A stretch of 64,000 nucleotides of DNA, taken from an uncultured Dehalococcoidia bacterium. GTDB taxonomy: Bacteria; Chloroflexota; Dehalococcoidia; Lucifugimonadales; UBA3495. Below the pieces are notes generated by a model. That model saw only the letters and a list, made by a program, of their open reading frames with translations, searched no databases and was not told the DNA's origin. Each line of letters begins with the position of its first letter. Position 1 is the stretch's first letter. Made by a program: the position numbers and the translations under genes. The stretch lies in NCBI GenBank assembly GCA_951812535.1, contig CATOSK010000011.1:186001-250000 (forward strand), in the 5' to 3' direction. This document shows positions 37,796 to 48,392 of the stretch, piece by piece.

Positions 37796-38629
37796 GTGCT
37801 CCGTCGCAGAAGGTTCATCGCCGCTGTTCTGCTGGCCGCCGTTTTATTGGGGGCCGTAGTGGCGGGGCTTTGGGGACAGCTGGAGCGGCGGTTTGTGTTT
37901 TTCCCCACCCGGGAGGTAGCGGCCACTCCGGCCGACTTCGGCGTGGAGTTCGAGGATGTTTACTTCCCCACGTCCGACGGATACCGTCTGAACGGATGGT
38001 ATATCCCCGGAAGGGGCGAAACGGTGTGGCTGTGGTTCCACGGTAACGGAGGTGACCTGGGACACCGAGCCGAGGAGATGGCCTTGTTCCATCACATGGT
38101 GGGGGCCAGCGTCTTCATCTTCGACTACCGGGGGTATGGCAAGAGCGAAGACCAACCCTCCGAGCATGGGACCTACCGCGACGCTCGGGCCGCGCTGGAC
38201 TATCTGCAAGGAAGGTCAGACGCCTCGGGAAGGAGGACCGTCTACTTCGGACGGTCTCTGGGCGCTGCAGTGGCGGTCGAACTGGCGGTGGAGTTCCCTC
38301 CGGCAGGACTGGTCCTGGTGTCACCTTTCACGTCACTGCGGGACATGGCGAAGCTGTCCCACCCGCTGCTCCCCCTGGCGACCTGGGCCGCGGGAGGCCG
38401 CTACGACTCCACCGCCCGCATCGGATCGATTCACCGGCCCGTGCTCATCATGCACGGGGAGCATGACGAGATCGTGCCGGTACAACAGGGGGAAGACCTG
38501 TTCCGGGCGGCGAACTACCCCAAGACCTTCCGGCTGCTTCCTGGCGCAGGGCACAACGATACCTACCACGCCGGCGGGGCGGTCTACTGGGAACAGTTGA
38601 AAGAATTTCTGCGCTCCCTCCCAGACTAG
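37796..38629 (+). CDS. Alpha/beta hydrolase, membrane-anchored
   Basis: About 277 residues. An N-terminal anchor FIAAVLLAAVLLGAVVAGL is followed by an ABHD13/BEM46-like domain: WFHGNGGDLGHR oxyanion strand, nucleophile Ser in YFGRSLGAAVA, Asp in GEHDEIV and His in GAGHND. GTG 37796 has GGAG upstream; TTG 37778 in frame is the alternative. Likely an extracytoplasmic or membrane-associated esterase/thioesterase. Confidence 0.85.
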   Translation: MLRRRRFIAAVLLAAVLLGAVVAGLWGQLERRFVFFPTREVAATPADFGVEFEDVYFPTSDGYRLNGWYIPGRGETVWLWFHGNGGDLGHRAEEMALFHHMVGASVFIFDYRGYGKSEDQPSEHGTYRDARAALDYLQGRSDASGRRTVYFGRSLGAAVAVELAVEFPPAGLVLVSPFTSLRDMAKLSHPLLPLATWAAGGRYDSTARIGSIHRPVLIMHGEHDEIVPVQQGEDLFRAANYPKTFRLLPGAGHNDTYHAGGAVYWEQLKEFLRSLPD

Positions 38630-38678
38630 CAGCCGCACCCCTGGAACGAATGGGGCCTTCCAGTCGCCCAACGGACAA

Positions 38679-38972
38679 TCAAACTCCGGAAAGAATCTCG
38701 GTGGACATTCCGAGAACGATCAAATCGGGACGGCTCTCCTCGACGAAGGCTGCGACATCTTCGAGGAGAGCCCGTGCCTTTTCCGGGTCGTTGGAGACGA
38801 TGGCCACGACCAGGGTTAGCCCCTGGCGCCTGTTGTCCCCGCCTTCCTCTGAGACGGCGGCGTTGAACCGGGTGTGTACCCTGGAAACCAGCGACTTTGC
38901 CGCCTGGCGCCGGTCCTTCAGGCTGCGGGACATGGGGAGGCGAAGCTCCAGTCGGCCTACTGCAACGTGCAT
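38679..38972 (-). CDS. DUF503 (YlxP-like) protein
   Basis: 97 residues beginning MHVAVGRLELRLPMSRSLKDRR, with the RNAAV-like RFNAAVSE segment and a C-terminal DLIVLGMSTEIL. DUF503 proteins are ribosome-linked small proteins usually near rbfA/infB; here it is isolated and convergent with the hydrolase gene. Confidence 0.88.
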   Translation of the reverse strand: MHVAVGRLELRLPMSRSLKDRRQAAKSLVSRVHTRFNAAVSEEGGDNRRQGLTLVVAIVSNDPEKARALLEDVAAFVEESRPDLIVLGMSTEILSGV

Positions 38973-39070
38973 GCGTTCCTCTGTTAGCGATGGCTTTGGG
39001 TTGCTGCGCCCGAGGGACGGGACGGATCGGCCGCAACCTTCGGGCCGAATCCGGCAGGGCTAGCGCATTC

Positions 39071-39246
39071 GAAAGATACCACCATGAAGGTGCCGCAGCT
39101 TGGCGTCTATACGGCCCACTCTCAACTGTGGCGTTAGACAAGCTCCTGACTGTCCATCCCTCACTTTGTCCGGTGGGCGGCTGGATCGTGAATGTTGATA
39201 GGTCTTCAAGAACCCAATCGACTGCCCTGGGCGAAATCGGGCAGGG
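39071..39246 (+). repeat. Dispersed repeat, copy A
   Basis: One of three related 150-175-base elements. It starts GAAAGATACCACCATGAAGG and continues with TGCCGCAG; its 3' part has CTGACTGTCCATCCCTCACT then TTGTCCGGTGGGC, and later GTCTTCAAGAACC. After this comes a hairpin CTGCCC...GGGCAG. Copy C (minus strand, 50186-50352) matches both ends closely; copy B (42911-43062) is more divergent. It stops where the rex promoter begins. Confidence 0.7.
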
Positions 39247-39275
39247 TTGACCCGCCAAACGCTACAATATAGATT
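39247..39275 (+). promoter_or_regulatory. Probable rex promoter
   Basis: TTGACC at 39247-39252 with AT-rich -10 candidates TATAGA (15-base spacer) or TAGATT (17-base spacer), directly after repeat copy A. Confidence 0.45.
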
Positions 39276-39393
39276 ATATTCCAACGCGCTCGAACGGGTA
39301 TCCGGTGGGGTGTGGCCACGGATGAGACCAAAAGGGCTTGGATGGCTTCCGCTGGTCCGGAGGGCCCCCGCTGGACAAGGAGGCGGTCAGCCT

Positions 39394-40050
39394 ATGGCCC
39401 ATAGCTCTCCCGAACATTGGGACCAGGTCGCCACGGTCCCCGAGGTGGTGGTAACCCGCCTGCCTCAGTACGTGCGGGTACTGAAGGAACTGGCAGCCCA
39501 GGGCGTCCAGGTAGCCAACTCCCAGCAACTGGGCGAACATCTCCAGGTTACGCCGGCCCAGATCCGGAAGGACCTGAGCTACTTTGGACGGTTCGGCAAG
39601 CAGGGCAGAGGATACCACATCGGCACGCTGCTGGAGGAACTGCAGCATATCCTGGGGCTGAACGAACAGTGGAACGTGGCCGTGGTAGGAGTGGGGAGGC
39701 TCGGGAAGGCCATTCTCAGCTACCCCGGGTTCACTCCAGACGGTTTCCACATCGTGGCGGCGTTGGATAACAACCCGGAGCTAATCGGCCAGGAAGTTGA
39801 AGGAGTCGCCGTCCGACCCATGGAGGACCTGCCTGGGGTGGTCCAGCAGCACAACATCCAGATTGCGGTGGTGGCAGTCCCCAGCCGGTTCACCCAGACG
39901 GTGATCGACAACCTCGTAGAATGCGGGGTTCGAGCGATCCTGAACTATGCCCCGATCTCGCCCCAAGTGCCGACGGGGGTCAACGTCCGCAACATTGATC
40001 CGGTGCTGTCCCTCCAGTCCATGACCTATTTCCTGGCCAACGGGGGTTAG
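39394..40050 (+). CDS. rex: Redox-sensing transcriptional repressor Rex
   Basis: 218 residues. N-terminal winged helix with QLGEHLQVTPAQIRKDLSYFG and the conserved GRQGxGY-like GKQGRGYHI, then a Rossmann domain VAVVGVGRLGKAIL and C-terminal domain-swapped helix. Rex binds operators when NADH is low and releases them on NADH. ATG 39394 has AAGGAGG upstream. Tail to tail with atpC with no gap: stops are at 40050 and 40051. Confidence 0.95.
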   Translation: MAHSSPEHWDQVATVPEVVVTRLPQYVRVLKELAAQGVQVANSQQLGEHLQVTPAQIRKDLSYFGRFGKQGRGYHIGTLLEELQHILGLNEQWNVAVVGVGRLGKAILSYPGFTPDGFHIVAALDNNPELIGQEVEGVAVRPMEDLPGVVQQHNIQIAVVAVPSRFTQTVIDNLVECGVRAILNYAPISPQVPTGVNVRNIDPVLSLQSMTYFLANGG

Positions 40051-40506
40051 TTACTGGGGAGACCCGGGCGGAGGCTGCCCCACTCCCGGTGGCCCGCCTG
40101 GACGGCGTCGGCGCCGGGCGATCCCCACCCTGACCTGGGCCCGTCGCAGCGAGCGCAAGGCCTCTTCCAACTGTTCGTCGGATCCCCTGTTCCTGATCCG
40201 TTCCTGGGCCTGTTCGATGGCCTCCTGGGCACGTCGCTCATCGATTTCGTCGGATCGTTCAGCGGCATCGGCCAGGACGGTGACCTTGTTGCCCAGCACC
40301 TCCATGAAACCGCCGGTAACGGCGAGATAGGCTTCCTCTCCGCCTTTCCGGATCAGCAGCTCGCCGGGCTGGAGAACGGTCATCAAGGGAGCGTGGTGGG
40401 GCAGGATACCGAGTTGCCCCTCGATCCCGGGCGCAACCACGGCATCGACCTCGTCGGAGTAGACCTGCCGTTCCGCGGTGATTATTTCCAACAACATCGG
40501 AGCCAT
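40051..40506 (-). CDS. atpC: ATP synthase epsilon subunit
   Basis: 151 residues. Beta-sandwich LLEIITAERQVYSDEVDAVV with GQLGILPHHAPLMT and a helical hairpin at the end; a Pro/Gly/Arg-rich tail follows. Last gene of the atp operon, 10 bases after atpD. Confidence 0.95.
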   Translation of the reverse strand: MAPMLLEIITAERQVYSDEVDAVVAPGIEGQLGILPHHAPLMTVLQPGELLIRKGGEEAYLAVTGGFMEVLGNKVTVLADAAERSDEIDERRAQEAIEQAQERIRNRGSDEQLEEALRSLRRAQVRVGIARRRRRPGGPPGVGQPPPGSPQ

Positions 40507-40516
40507 GTTCCGTTAC

Positions 40517-41941
<1,425 letters not shown>

Positions 41942-42805
41942 CTACCCTTCCAGGGCTATCTGCCCTCCAACCAGGTCCAGAAGTTCGTTGGTAATGCTGT
42001 CCTGCCGCAGCTTGTTCATCACCAGGGTCAGTTCCTCAGCCAATGAGTTAGCGTTGTCGGTGGCGCTGCGCATGGCCACCATCCGGGCCGACTGTTCGCT
42101 GGCCACTGCTTCCAGCATGGCGTGATAGACTTCCATGTCCACGAACTGGGGCAGCAACGTTCCCAGCACCGTCAGCGTATCAGGCTCGTAAATGTAGCCG
42201 GACCGTTGTGACGGTTCCAGCGGGGTTGGGTCGACGGGAAGCAGCTTCTCGACAACCGCCTGCTGGGACATGGTGGAAACGAAGCGGGCATAAACGAGGT
42301 ACACTTCGTCCACTTCCCCCTGCTCGTAGGACTCGATGACCATGCTTGAAATAGGGGTGGTGTCGGTGAGGACCGGCCGGTCTCCGAGGTCGGTAAACAC
42401 GGCCTGCACGTCCTGGCCGGAACGGACCATGAAGTCCCGCCCCTTTCGGCCCACCACCACCGTCCGCACCGGGGCCTCCTGGGCCAGGATGAACTGCGCC
42501 ACCCGGCGGTTGACTGTGGAATGTAGCCCTCCCGCCAACCCGCGGTCAGGCGTGATGGCGACCACGCCGATCCGCTGCACCGGCCTCACCTGAAGCAGCG
42601 GGTGGCCCTGGGTGACTTCTTCGCTGGGCTGGGCGGCCAGATCGGCGATGACCTCGCGGATTTTTTCCGAATACGGACGCCCGGCGAGGGTCGCGTTCTG
42701 GGCGCGGCGCATCTTGGAAGCGGCCACCAGCGACATTGCGTTGGTGACCTTGCCGGTGTTCTGGACGCTGCGAATGCGCCTTCTGATGTCTCTGACGCTG
42801 GGCAT
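41942..42805 (-). CDS. atpG: ATP synthase gamma subunit
   Basis: 287 residues: the rotor shaft. N-terminal helix RDIRRRIRSVQNTGKVTNAM and C-terminal helix ATDNANSLAEELTLVMNKLRQDSITNEL are intact. Separated from atpA by 290 bases that contain repeat copy B, unusual within an atp operon. Confidence 0.96.
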   Translation of the reverse strand: MPSVRDIRRRIRSVQNTGKVTNAMSLVAASKMRRAQNATLAGRPYSEKIREVIADLAAQPSEEVTQGHPLLQVRPVQRIGVVAITPDRGLAGGLHSTVNRRVAQFILAQEAPVRTVVVGRKGRDFMVRSGQDVQAVFTDLGDRPVLTDTTPISSMVIESYEQGEVDEVYLVYARFVSTMSQQAVVEKLLPVDPTPLEPSQRSGYIYEPDTLTVLGTLLPQFVDMEVYHAMLEAVASEQSARMVAMRSATDNANSLAEELTLVMNKLRQDSITNELLDLVGGQIALEG

Positions 42806-42910
42806 AGACTAACGCCTGTACTCGTCCTCTACTCTCTGTTTACCCTTGTCGCCCCAGGGCCCTTGCCCTCGGCTGATGCCGCCATTTCGGCGCCGCAAAC
42901 CAAGGGCTGT

Positions 42911-43062
42911 CCCATATGGAAAACACCACCATGTTGGTGCTGATCTTTGGTGCTTATAACTTCCGTCAACAACATTTGAATTGCGATAGCACCATGCCTG
43001 TGCACCCATCCGTTGCTCCCACTGGCCCGTGCACCGTGGATGTCAACGGAGCTTCAAGGGTT
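42911..43062 (+). repeat. Dispersed repeat, copy B, inside the atp operon
   Basis: Opens CATATGGAAAACACCACCAT and continues GTTGGTGCTG; ends GTGGATGTCAACGGAGCTTCAAGG. It matches the ends of copies A and C with a divergent middle. It lies in the 290-base atpA-atpG gap in the orientation opposite to the operon. A CACCA-TGT-TGGTG hairpin can form at its 5' end. Confidence 0.55.
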
Positions 43063-43095
43063 AAACCTTGATTGCTCCCTGATAGCCCCGGCTTC

Positions 43096-44604
43096 CTAGC
43101 CAAAGCTGCCCTTGAAGTCGGTGATGGCCTGGGTGAGCTGGGGTTCGATGTCCTGGGTTATGTCCTTGGCTTCGGCCACCGCGGCGCAGATATCCGGATG
43201 GGTGGTGGATACGTAACGCAGCAACTGTTCCTCGAAGGCAGCGCACCGGTCCAGCGGAACATCGTCCATCAGGCCGGCATTCACCGCGAACAGGATTACC
43301 ACTTCGTTTTCCAGGGAAAGCGGCTGGTACTGCGGCTGCTTCAACACCTCGGTGGAGAGCTGTCCGCGGGCCAACTGGGCGCGGGTGGCCGCATCCAGGT
43401 CGGCGGTGCCGAACTGGGCGAAGCTGGCCAGTTCCCGGTATTGGGCCAGGTCGAGCCGGAGCCGTCCGGCCACGCGGCGGATAGCCCTGGTCTGGGCTGC
43501 GCCGCCGACCCGGGACACCGAGAGGCCGACGTTCACCGCCGGACGGATACCTGAGTTGAACAGCTCGGGCTCCAGGTAAATCTGGCCGTCGGTAATGGAA
43601 ATCACGTTGGTCGGAATGTAGGCTGACACGTCGCCAGCCTGCGTTTCGATGACGGGCAGGGCGGTCAGAGACCCGCCGCCCAGGTCGTCGTCCAGGCGGG
43701 CCGCCCTTTCCAGCAGGCGGCTGTGCAGGTAGAACACGTCCCCGGGATATGCCTCCCGTCCCGCAGGACGGCGGAGGAGCAAGGACATCTGGCGGTAGGC
43801 CCAGGCATGCTTGGTCAGGTCGTCGTAGACGATCAGCACGTCCTTGCCCTCGGCCATGAACTCCTCGCCCATGGCGCAGCCGGCGTAGGGGGCGATGAAC
43901 TGCAGCGGGGCGGAGTCGGAGGAGCCGGCGTTGACCACGATGGTGTGCTCCATCGCGCCGTTTTCCTCCAGGGTTCCCACCACCTGAGCAACTTTCCCCT
44001 GCTTCTGCCCGATGGCGACGTAGATGCAGATCAGGTCGCCGCCCTTCTGGTTGATGATGGCGTCCAGGGCTATGGCGGTCTTTCCGGTGGAGCGGTCGCC
44101 GATAATCAATTCCCGCTGTCCCCGTCCAATTGGGATCATCGCGTCGATGGCCTTGATTCCCGTCTGGACCGGGGTATCGACGGACTTGCGGACGACCACG
44201 TTGGGGGCCACCTGCTCCACTGGACGAGTGCCGGAGGTCGCGACCGGGCCCTTGCCGTCCAGGGGTCGCCCGAGAGGGTCCACGACTCGTCCGATGAGAC
44301 CCGCCCCCACCGGAACTTCGATAATCTGCCCCGTGGAGCGCACGCGGTCGCCCTCCTTCACGGCATTGGGATCGCCGAGAATGGAGGCGCCAACGATGTC
44401 GGACTCCAGGTTCATGGCCAGTCCGAGGACCTCGTTGCCGAAGTCCAGGAGTTCGTTGGAGCGGACTCCCTGCAGGCCCTGGATGCTGGCGATGCCATCC
44501 CCCACCTGGACCACGGTGCCGACATCGACAAGGGTGAGGTCTCCGCCAAATTCTTCGATTTGGCGCCTGATCAGCGAAACGATTTCCTGGCCCCTAATAG
44601 CCAT
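43096..44604 (-). CDS. atpA: ATP synthase alpha subunit
   Basis: 502 residues, normal length. Walker [16 protein letters not shown], the alpha signature [19 protein letters not shown] and an intact C-terminal domain ending ITDFKGSFG. Regulatory nucleotide-binding subunit of F1. 24 bases after atpH. Confidence 0.97.
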   Translation of the reverse strand: MAIRGQEIVSLIRRQIEEFGGDLTLVDVGTVVQVGDGIASIQGLQGVRSNELLDFGNEVLGLAMNLESDIVGASILGDPNAVKEGDRVRSTGQIIEVPVGAGLIGRVVDPLGRPLDGKGPVATSGTRPVEQVAPNVVVRKSVDTPVQTGIKAIDAMIPIGRGQRELIIGDRSTGKTAIALDAIINQKGGDLICIYVAIGQKQGKVAQVVGTLEENGAMEHTIVVNAGSSDSAPLQFIAPYAGCAMGEEFMAEGKDVLIVYDDLTKHAWAYRQMSLLLRRPAGREAYPGDVFYLHSRLLERAARLDDDLGGGSLTALPVIETQAGDVSAYIPTNVISITDGQIYLEPELFNSGIRPAVNVGLSVSRVGGAAQTRAIRRVAGRLRLDLAQYRELASFAQFGTADLDAATRAQLARGQLSTEVLKQPQYQPLSLENEVVILFAVNAGLMDDVPLDRCAAFEEQLLRYVSTTHPDICAAVAEAKDITQDIEPQLTQAITDFKGSFG

Positions 44605-44628
44605 AGAAGTCTCCTTAATTCCGGCCTG

Positions 44629-45177
44629 CTAACCGGATTGCAAGGCGCCGGAACGAATTTGCCGGCGCATTTCTTCCAAGCGGGCCCGTGTGCTGCCGTC
44701 CAAGAGCTGGTCGCCTACCTGGATGATGATCCCGCCCAGGATAGACTCGTCCACACGGGCGGAAACCACGACCTCCTTGCCGGTCAGGTTCGCGGCAAAG
44801 GACGTGACCCGTTCCAATTCCTCGTCCTCCAATGGTACGGCCGAAGTAACCTCGACCCGCTGCCGCCCAAGGTGGGCGTCCAGCAACCGGTTGTAGGCCT
44901 CGTAAACGGACGGCAGGGAATCCGCCGCCCGGCGGGTCACCAACAGGGACACCAAATTCCTGACAAGTGGTTCCACATCCTGCAACACCGCGTCCACCGC
45001 GCTGGTCTTGGCCTCCAGGGGGACCTCGGCGTGGGCCAGGAAGGCGCTGAACTCGTCATCCTGGGCAACCTGGCTGGCGAAAGCCAGTTGCTCTGCCCAT
45101 GGTTCCAACTGCCCCCGGTCAACGGCCAACTCGAACAACGCCTGAGCGTACCGATGCCCGGCTACCTCCTGCGCCAT
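44629..45177 (-). CDS. atpH: ATP synthase delta subunit
   Basis: 182 residues. Helical N-domain RYAQALFELAVDRGQLEPW and C-terminal VVSARVDESILGGIIIQVGD with LDGSTRARLEEMRRQI, typical of OSCP/delta. Three bases downstream of atpF. Confidence 0.95.
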   Translation of the reverse strand: MAQEVAGHRYAQALFELAVDRGQLEPWAEQLAFASQVAQDDEFSAFLAHAEVPLEAKTSAVDAVLQDVEPLVRNLVSLLVTRRAADSLPSVYEAYNRLLDAHLGRQRVEVTSAVPLEDEELERVTSFAANLTGKEVVVSARVDESILGGIIIQVGDQLLDGSTRARLEEMRRQIRSGALQSG

Positions 45178-45180
45178 GGA

Positions 45181-45687
45181 TCAGGTATCCTGCCGCATGT
45201 TGGCGCCGCTTTCGTCCAGCACCTGCTCGATGAGGTCCTGGTGGGCCTGCCGGTCCACCGAGCGGCGGATAACCCGTTCGGCCGCGGTTATGGCCAGATC
45301 GGCGAATCCGGATCGAACCTCTTCGACGGCGGCGTCCCGTTCCCGCTGGATGTCGGCACGGGCCCGCTCGATGAACGCATCCGCTTCCTGGCGGGCCCGT
45401 CCCATCTCTTCCTCGCGATAGCGGTCCGCCGCCTCCCGTGCCTGGTCCAGCAACCGCTGGCCCTCCCGACGGGCTTCGTTGAGCTGCTCCTGGATGGCGG
45501 CCTGGGAGCTTGCCGCCTCTGCCTGGGCGCGGTCAGCGGCGGCGAGACTTTCCCTAATCCGCTCTGATCGCTGGTCCATGGCGCGGAGCAGCGGCTTGTA
45601 TGCGAAGACGTAGAGAACCGCCAGCAGGATGGCGAAGTTCACCACGTAAACTATGAGTGTGGGGAGGTTAATCCCTAATTGTGTCAA
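45181..45687 (-). CDS. atpF: ATP synthase b subunit
   Basis: 168 residues: one N-terminal membrane helix (LPTLIVYVVNFAILLAVLYV) then a long charged coiled coil forming the peripheral stalk. Starts 34 bases after atpE. Confidence 0.95.
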   Translation of the reverse strand: MTQLGINLPTLIVYVVNFAILLAVLYVFAYKPLLRAMDQRSERIRESLAAADRAQAEAASSQAAIQEQLNEARREGQRLLDQAREAADRYREEEMGRARQEADAFIERARADIQRERDAAVEEVRSGFADLAITAAERVIRRSVDRQAHQDLIEQVLDESGANMRQDT

Positions 45688-45720
45688 TGCAATCCCCCGG
45701 TGCGTTCCAGCTTGTGCAGC

Positions 45721-45990
<270 letters not shown>

Positions 45991-46042
45991 CTATGTATAA
46001 CCGAGATGCGTTGTTCAGTCCGGAACTATTTGTGGACTCCGG

Positions 46043-47059
46043 TCAGTGCTCCTCGTGGCTCACGGCCACCGAGAGGAACACCAAGGTGAGTCCCGCGAAG
46101 ATGACGGACTGGATCAGGCCCACCAGCAACTCCAGCCCGTATACGAAGTTGGTGGCCACCAAGGGAACCAGGAAGGTTATCATCACCACCAGGATCTCGC
46201 CGGCGGTCATGTTGCCGAACAACCGGAAGGTGAAGCTCACCACCCGGATGAGTTCGCTGATGAACTCCAGGATGCCGACGAAGATGTCGATCAATCCCTG
46301 GAACAACCCCTTGCTGAAGATACTGCCGATGGCGACGAACTTCTTCAGGTAACCGAACCCATGGGCCTTGAACCCCCAGAACTCCACAAATATGAAGGAC
46401 ACGAGGGCCAGGGCCAAGGGCATGTTCAGGTCTGTGCCAGCGGGTCGAAGCAAATGGACCTTGATGAGGTCGTGATCGTCCACGAATCCCAGGAACTGGT
46501 AGACGGGGAGCAACCCCAGCCAGGCATTGAATAGTACGAAGAAGAAGATGGTGGCAACCACTGGGAAAGCCTTCCGGGCCATCTGCGATCCCAGGACTCC
46601 GGTGGAGAAGTTGATAATGCCTTCAAAGAGGGTTTCGATGACGCTCTGGAACCGGCCCGGGACAAGGCTCCTGTGACGGGCTCCCAAGACGAAAAACAGG
46701 ATTATGATTATGCTCACCACCCAGGTGGAAAGCATGGTGTTGGTGACGGCAAAATCGGTAATGTCCAATGGGGTGGAATGGTGCTCCCCCTTGGACTCGC
46801 CATGGTCTCCCGAACCGGTGTCTTCCTCGGCCTGGGCCTCGCCGTCGTCCGAGCTTTCCGTCCCATACCCGAGGTGCTTGTGGCGGACGGAAGCGGGGAA
46901 GACAGGTTGCGGGGGGAGGTGAATTTCAGGCTGGGGGACCAGGGGGTCCGAGTGCAGTATCGCCGAGCCTATGGCCCCCTGAACCAAGCCCACCACCAAA
47001 AGCGCCACCAATACCACGCCAATTGCAATGCCAAGGCGCTTGGCGGCAGCACTGGACAT
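46043..47059 (-). CDS. atpB: ATP synthase a subunit
   Basis: 338 residues. A longer than usual N-terminal part has one helix and a Glu/Asp/His-rich periplasmic-side loop (about residues 45-95) before the conserved helices. The essential Arg is in SFTFRLFGNMTAGEIL, followed by LELLVGLIQSVIFAGLTLVF. ATG 47059 is chosen over upstream codons that overlap atpI. Confidence 0.95.
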   Translation of the reverse strand: MSSAAAKRLGIAIGVVLVALLVVGLVQGAIGSAILHSDPLVPQPEIHLPPQPVFPASVRHKHLGYGTESSDDGEAQAEEDTGSGDHGESKGEHHSTPLDITDFAVTNTMLSTWVVSIIIILFFVLGARHRSLVPGRFQSVIETLFEGIINFSTGVLGSQMARKAFPVVATIFFFVLFNAWLGLLPVYQFLGFVDDHDLIKVHLLRPAGTDLNMPLALALVSFIFVEFWGFKAHGFGYLKKFVAIGSIFSKGLFQGLIDIFVGILEFISELIRVVSFTFRLFGNMTAGEILVVMITFLVPLVATNFVYGLELLVGLIQSVIFAGLTLVFLSVAVSHEEH

Positions 47060-47061
47060 GG

Positions 47062-47298
47062 CTAGCTGTCCCTCCCGTTGCTGGCGGACCCATACAGGAT
47101 CGGCAAGACCATTTTGTAGACACCCCAAAATGCCGCAACGCTGCCCAGTACCGTGCCGATAATGGTGAGCAAGGGCAGTGTTCCAAGGGTATTATCGAGA
47201 AACACCCCACCGGTGACGCCGATGACAATGCAGGCCGCAACGTACCAGCCCAAGCCGGTGAGCTTCAGTGCAGTTACCCACCAAGGGGCACCCATCAC
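47062..47298 (-). CDS. atpI: AtpZ/AtpI-family F0F1 assembly protein
   Basis: 78 residues with two membrane helices and the AtpI/AtpZ pattern GVTGGVFLDNTLGTLPLLTI followed by a second helix GTVLGSVAAFWGVYKMV. These proteins help c-ring assembly or ion supply. First gene of the atp operon. GTG 47298 or ATG 47295 may be used; both are very close to the predicted transcription start. Confidence 0.85.
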   Translation of the reverse strand: MMGAPWWVTALKLTGLGWYVAACIVIGVTGGVFLDNTLGTLPLLTIIGTVLGSVAAFWGVYKMVLPILYGSASNGRDS

Positions 47299-47310
47299 GA
47301 AACCTTGAGG

Positions 47311-47339
47311 ATGTTATCACCCGTGTTTTTAATTGTCAA
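47311..47339 (-). promoter_or_regulatory. Promoter of the atp operon
   Basis: On the minus strand a consensus TTGACA, a 17-base spacer and TAACAT. Transcription would begin about 5-10 bases before the atpI start codon, giving an almost leaderless mRNA; AAGG lies within this short leader. Confidence 0.75.
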
Positions 47340-47378
47340 TTTGGCCTGGTGACAACGATAACCTAGCATGGCATTACG

Positions 47379-47413
47379 AAAAAGCCCCAGCCAAGCTACG
47401 GCTGGGGCTTTTT
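47379..47413 (-). terminator. Terminator after the DUF151 gene (bidirectional)
   Basis: 9-bp stem GCCCCAGCC/GGCTGGGGC with a 7-base loop, flanked by AAAAA and TTTTT. It separates the DUF151 transcript from the atp promoter. Confidence 0.93.
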
Positions 47414-47440
47414 GGACCGTTCAAGGCAAAAGGCGCCGGA

Positions 47441-47995
47441 TTACGGGCCGCCTGTTTGACGTCTGCCGAAATCTTCCAGATCCAGGTCGTTGATAAAGTC
47501 GGTGAAGGCCGACATTCGCTTCAATTGCTCCTCGTCCACAGGAACGGGTTCAGGCTGGTCCGGTTGGTCCGGCACGATGGGCTTGCCGGTCTCCTTGTCC
47601 AGCAGGACCCCTGCTTTTTCCATCACGGTTTCGTCTGCGAAAATTGGGACCTGCGTCCGCACGGCCAGGGCCATGGCATCGCTGGGCCGCGAATCGATCT
47701 CCTTGAGGTCTCCGTCCATTCGAATAACTATCTTCGCGAAGAAGGTATCATTCTGGAGGTCGCTGACAAGGATATGCTGGACCTGCCCGCCCAGAGTGTC
47801 GATGACAGTCCTGAGGAGGTCGTGAGTCAAGGGGCGGGGTACACTGAGATCCTGGAGCTTGACCGCAATGGCGTCCGCTTCCGCCGGCCCAATCCAGATG
47901 GGCAAATACCGGTCGGACTCTTTTTGCCGGAGTATGACCACCCGCTGGTAGTTCATGGGGCTAACCCGTATGCTGTCGACGCTCATTTCCAGCAT
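47441..47995 (-). CDS. DUF151 family bifunctional nuclease-like protein
   Basis: 184 residues. The DUF151 core (about residues 1-130) is clear: VSVDSIRVSP-type start, VILRQKESDRYLPIWIGPAE, RPLTHDLL, and IDSRPSDAMALAVR. A UVR-like charged helix follows in the C-terminus. Plant homologues are called bifunctional nucleases; the bacterial role is unclear. ATG 47995 (or 47986). Followed by a strong terminator. Confidence 0.88.
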   Translation of the reverse strand: MLEMSVDSIRVSPMNYQRVVILRQKESDRYLPIWIGPAEADAIAVKLQDLSVPRPLTHDLLRTVIDTLGGQVQHILVSDLQNDTFFAKIVIRMDGDLKEIDSRPSDAMALAVRTQVPIFADETVMEKAGVLLDKETGKPIVPDQPDQPEPVPVDEEQLKRMSAFTDFINDLDLEDFGRRQTGGP

Positions 47996-48392
47996 CAATC
48001 TGCCTCCACTCGCGGTCTGACCGGACGAAAATTGTATTCCCCGCCGAAAACCAATGTCAACCCGGATTAACGGCGCCGGGTTGGACTGGGCAACATTGAA
48101 CGTTACCAACCCTGTCGCCGAATTCAAGGGACTGCCCAAGGAAGGGTCGGAGAGAAAAACTGCGGGACGGGAAGACAGGAGACAAACCGCCGGATGGTGG
48201 TAGAGCAACAACACACGAAAACCCTCGGCAAGACCGGGACGCAATGCGTTGGGTCATCCAGCTGCATGCGCCTTCAAAGTACTCGGGTGATTGAAAGCCC
48301 GCTCACTCGCACAACCGGGGCGCTGGGCTGGTATGCACCCACCCTGCGCCCCGGTTTCACAACGCTGTGCCGTGCCCTGGAATGTAAGGGGG
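47996..48392. other. Intergenic region with a long hairpin
   Basis: About 400 bases between the DivIVA-like gene and the DUF151 gene (both minus). It contains the hairpin 48313-48356; the rest shows no gene. The DUF151 promoter should lie here, but no consensus pair stands out. Confidence 0.45.
48313..48356 (-). terminator. Long hairpin downstream of the DivIVA-like gene
   Basis: Perfect 11-bp stem AACCGGGGCGC/GCGCCCCGGTT, continuing after one mismatch with GGG/CCC and GGT/ACC around an ATGC tetraloop. No T run follows on either strand. It may end the rsmD-coaD transcript in a U-tract-independent way, or protect its 3' end. Confidence 0.45.

Larger units (their letters stand above)
38973..39393. 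other. Intergenic region between DUF503 and rex
   Basis: About 420 bases between divergent genes. Most of it is dispersed-repeat copy A (39071-39246), followed directly by a probable rex promoter. No inverted TTGTGAA-type Rex box is evident. Confidence 0.5.

Noticed and set aside
39130..39155. TTAGACAAGCTCCTGACT in repeat copy A, resembling the ybeY/uvrA leader loop
   Set aside because: Copies B and C of the repeat do not keep it and there is no equivalent closing stem; probably chance.
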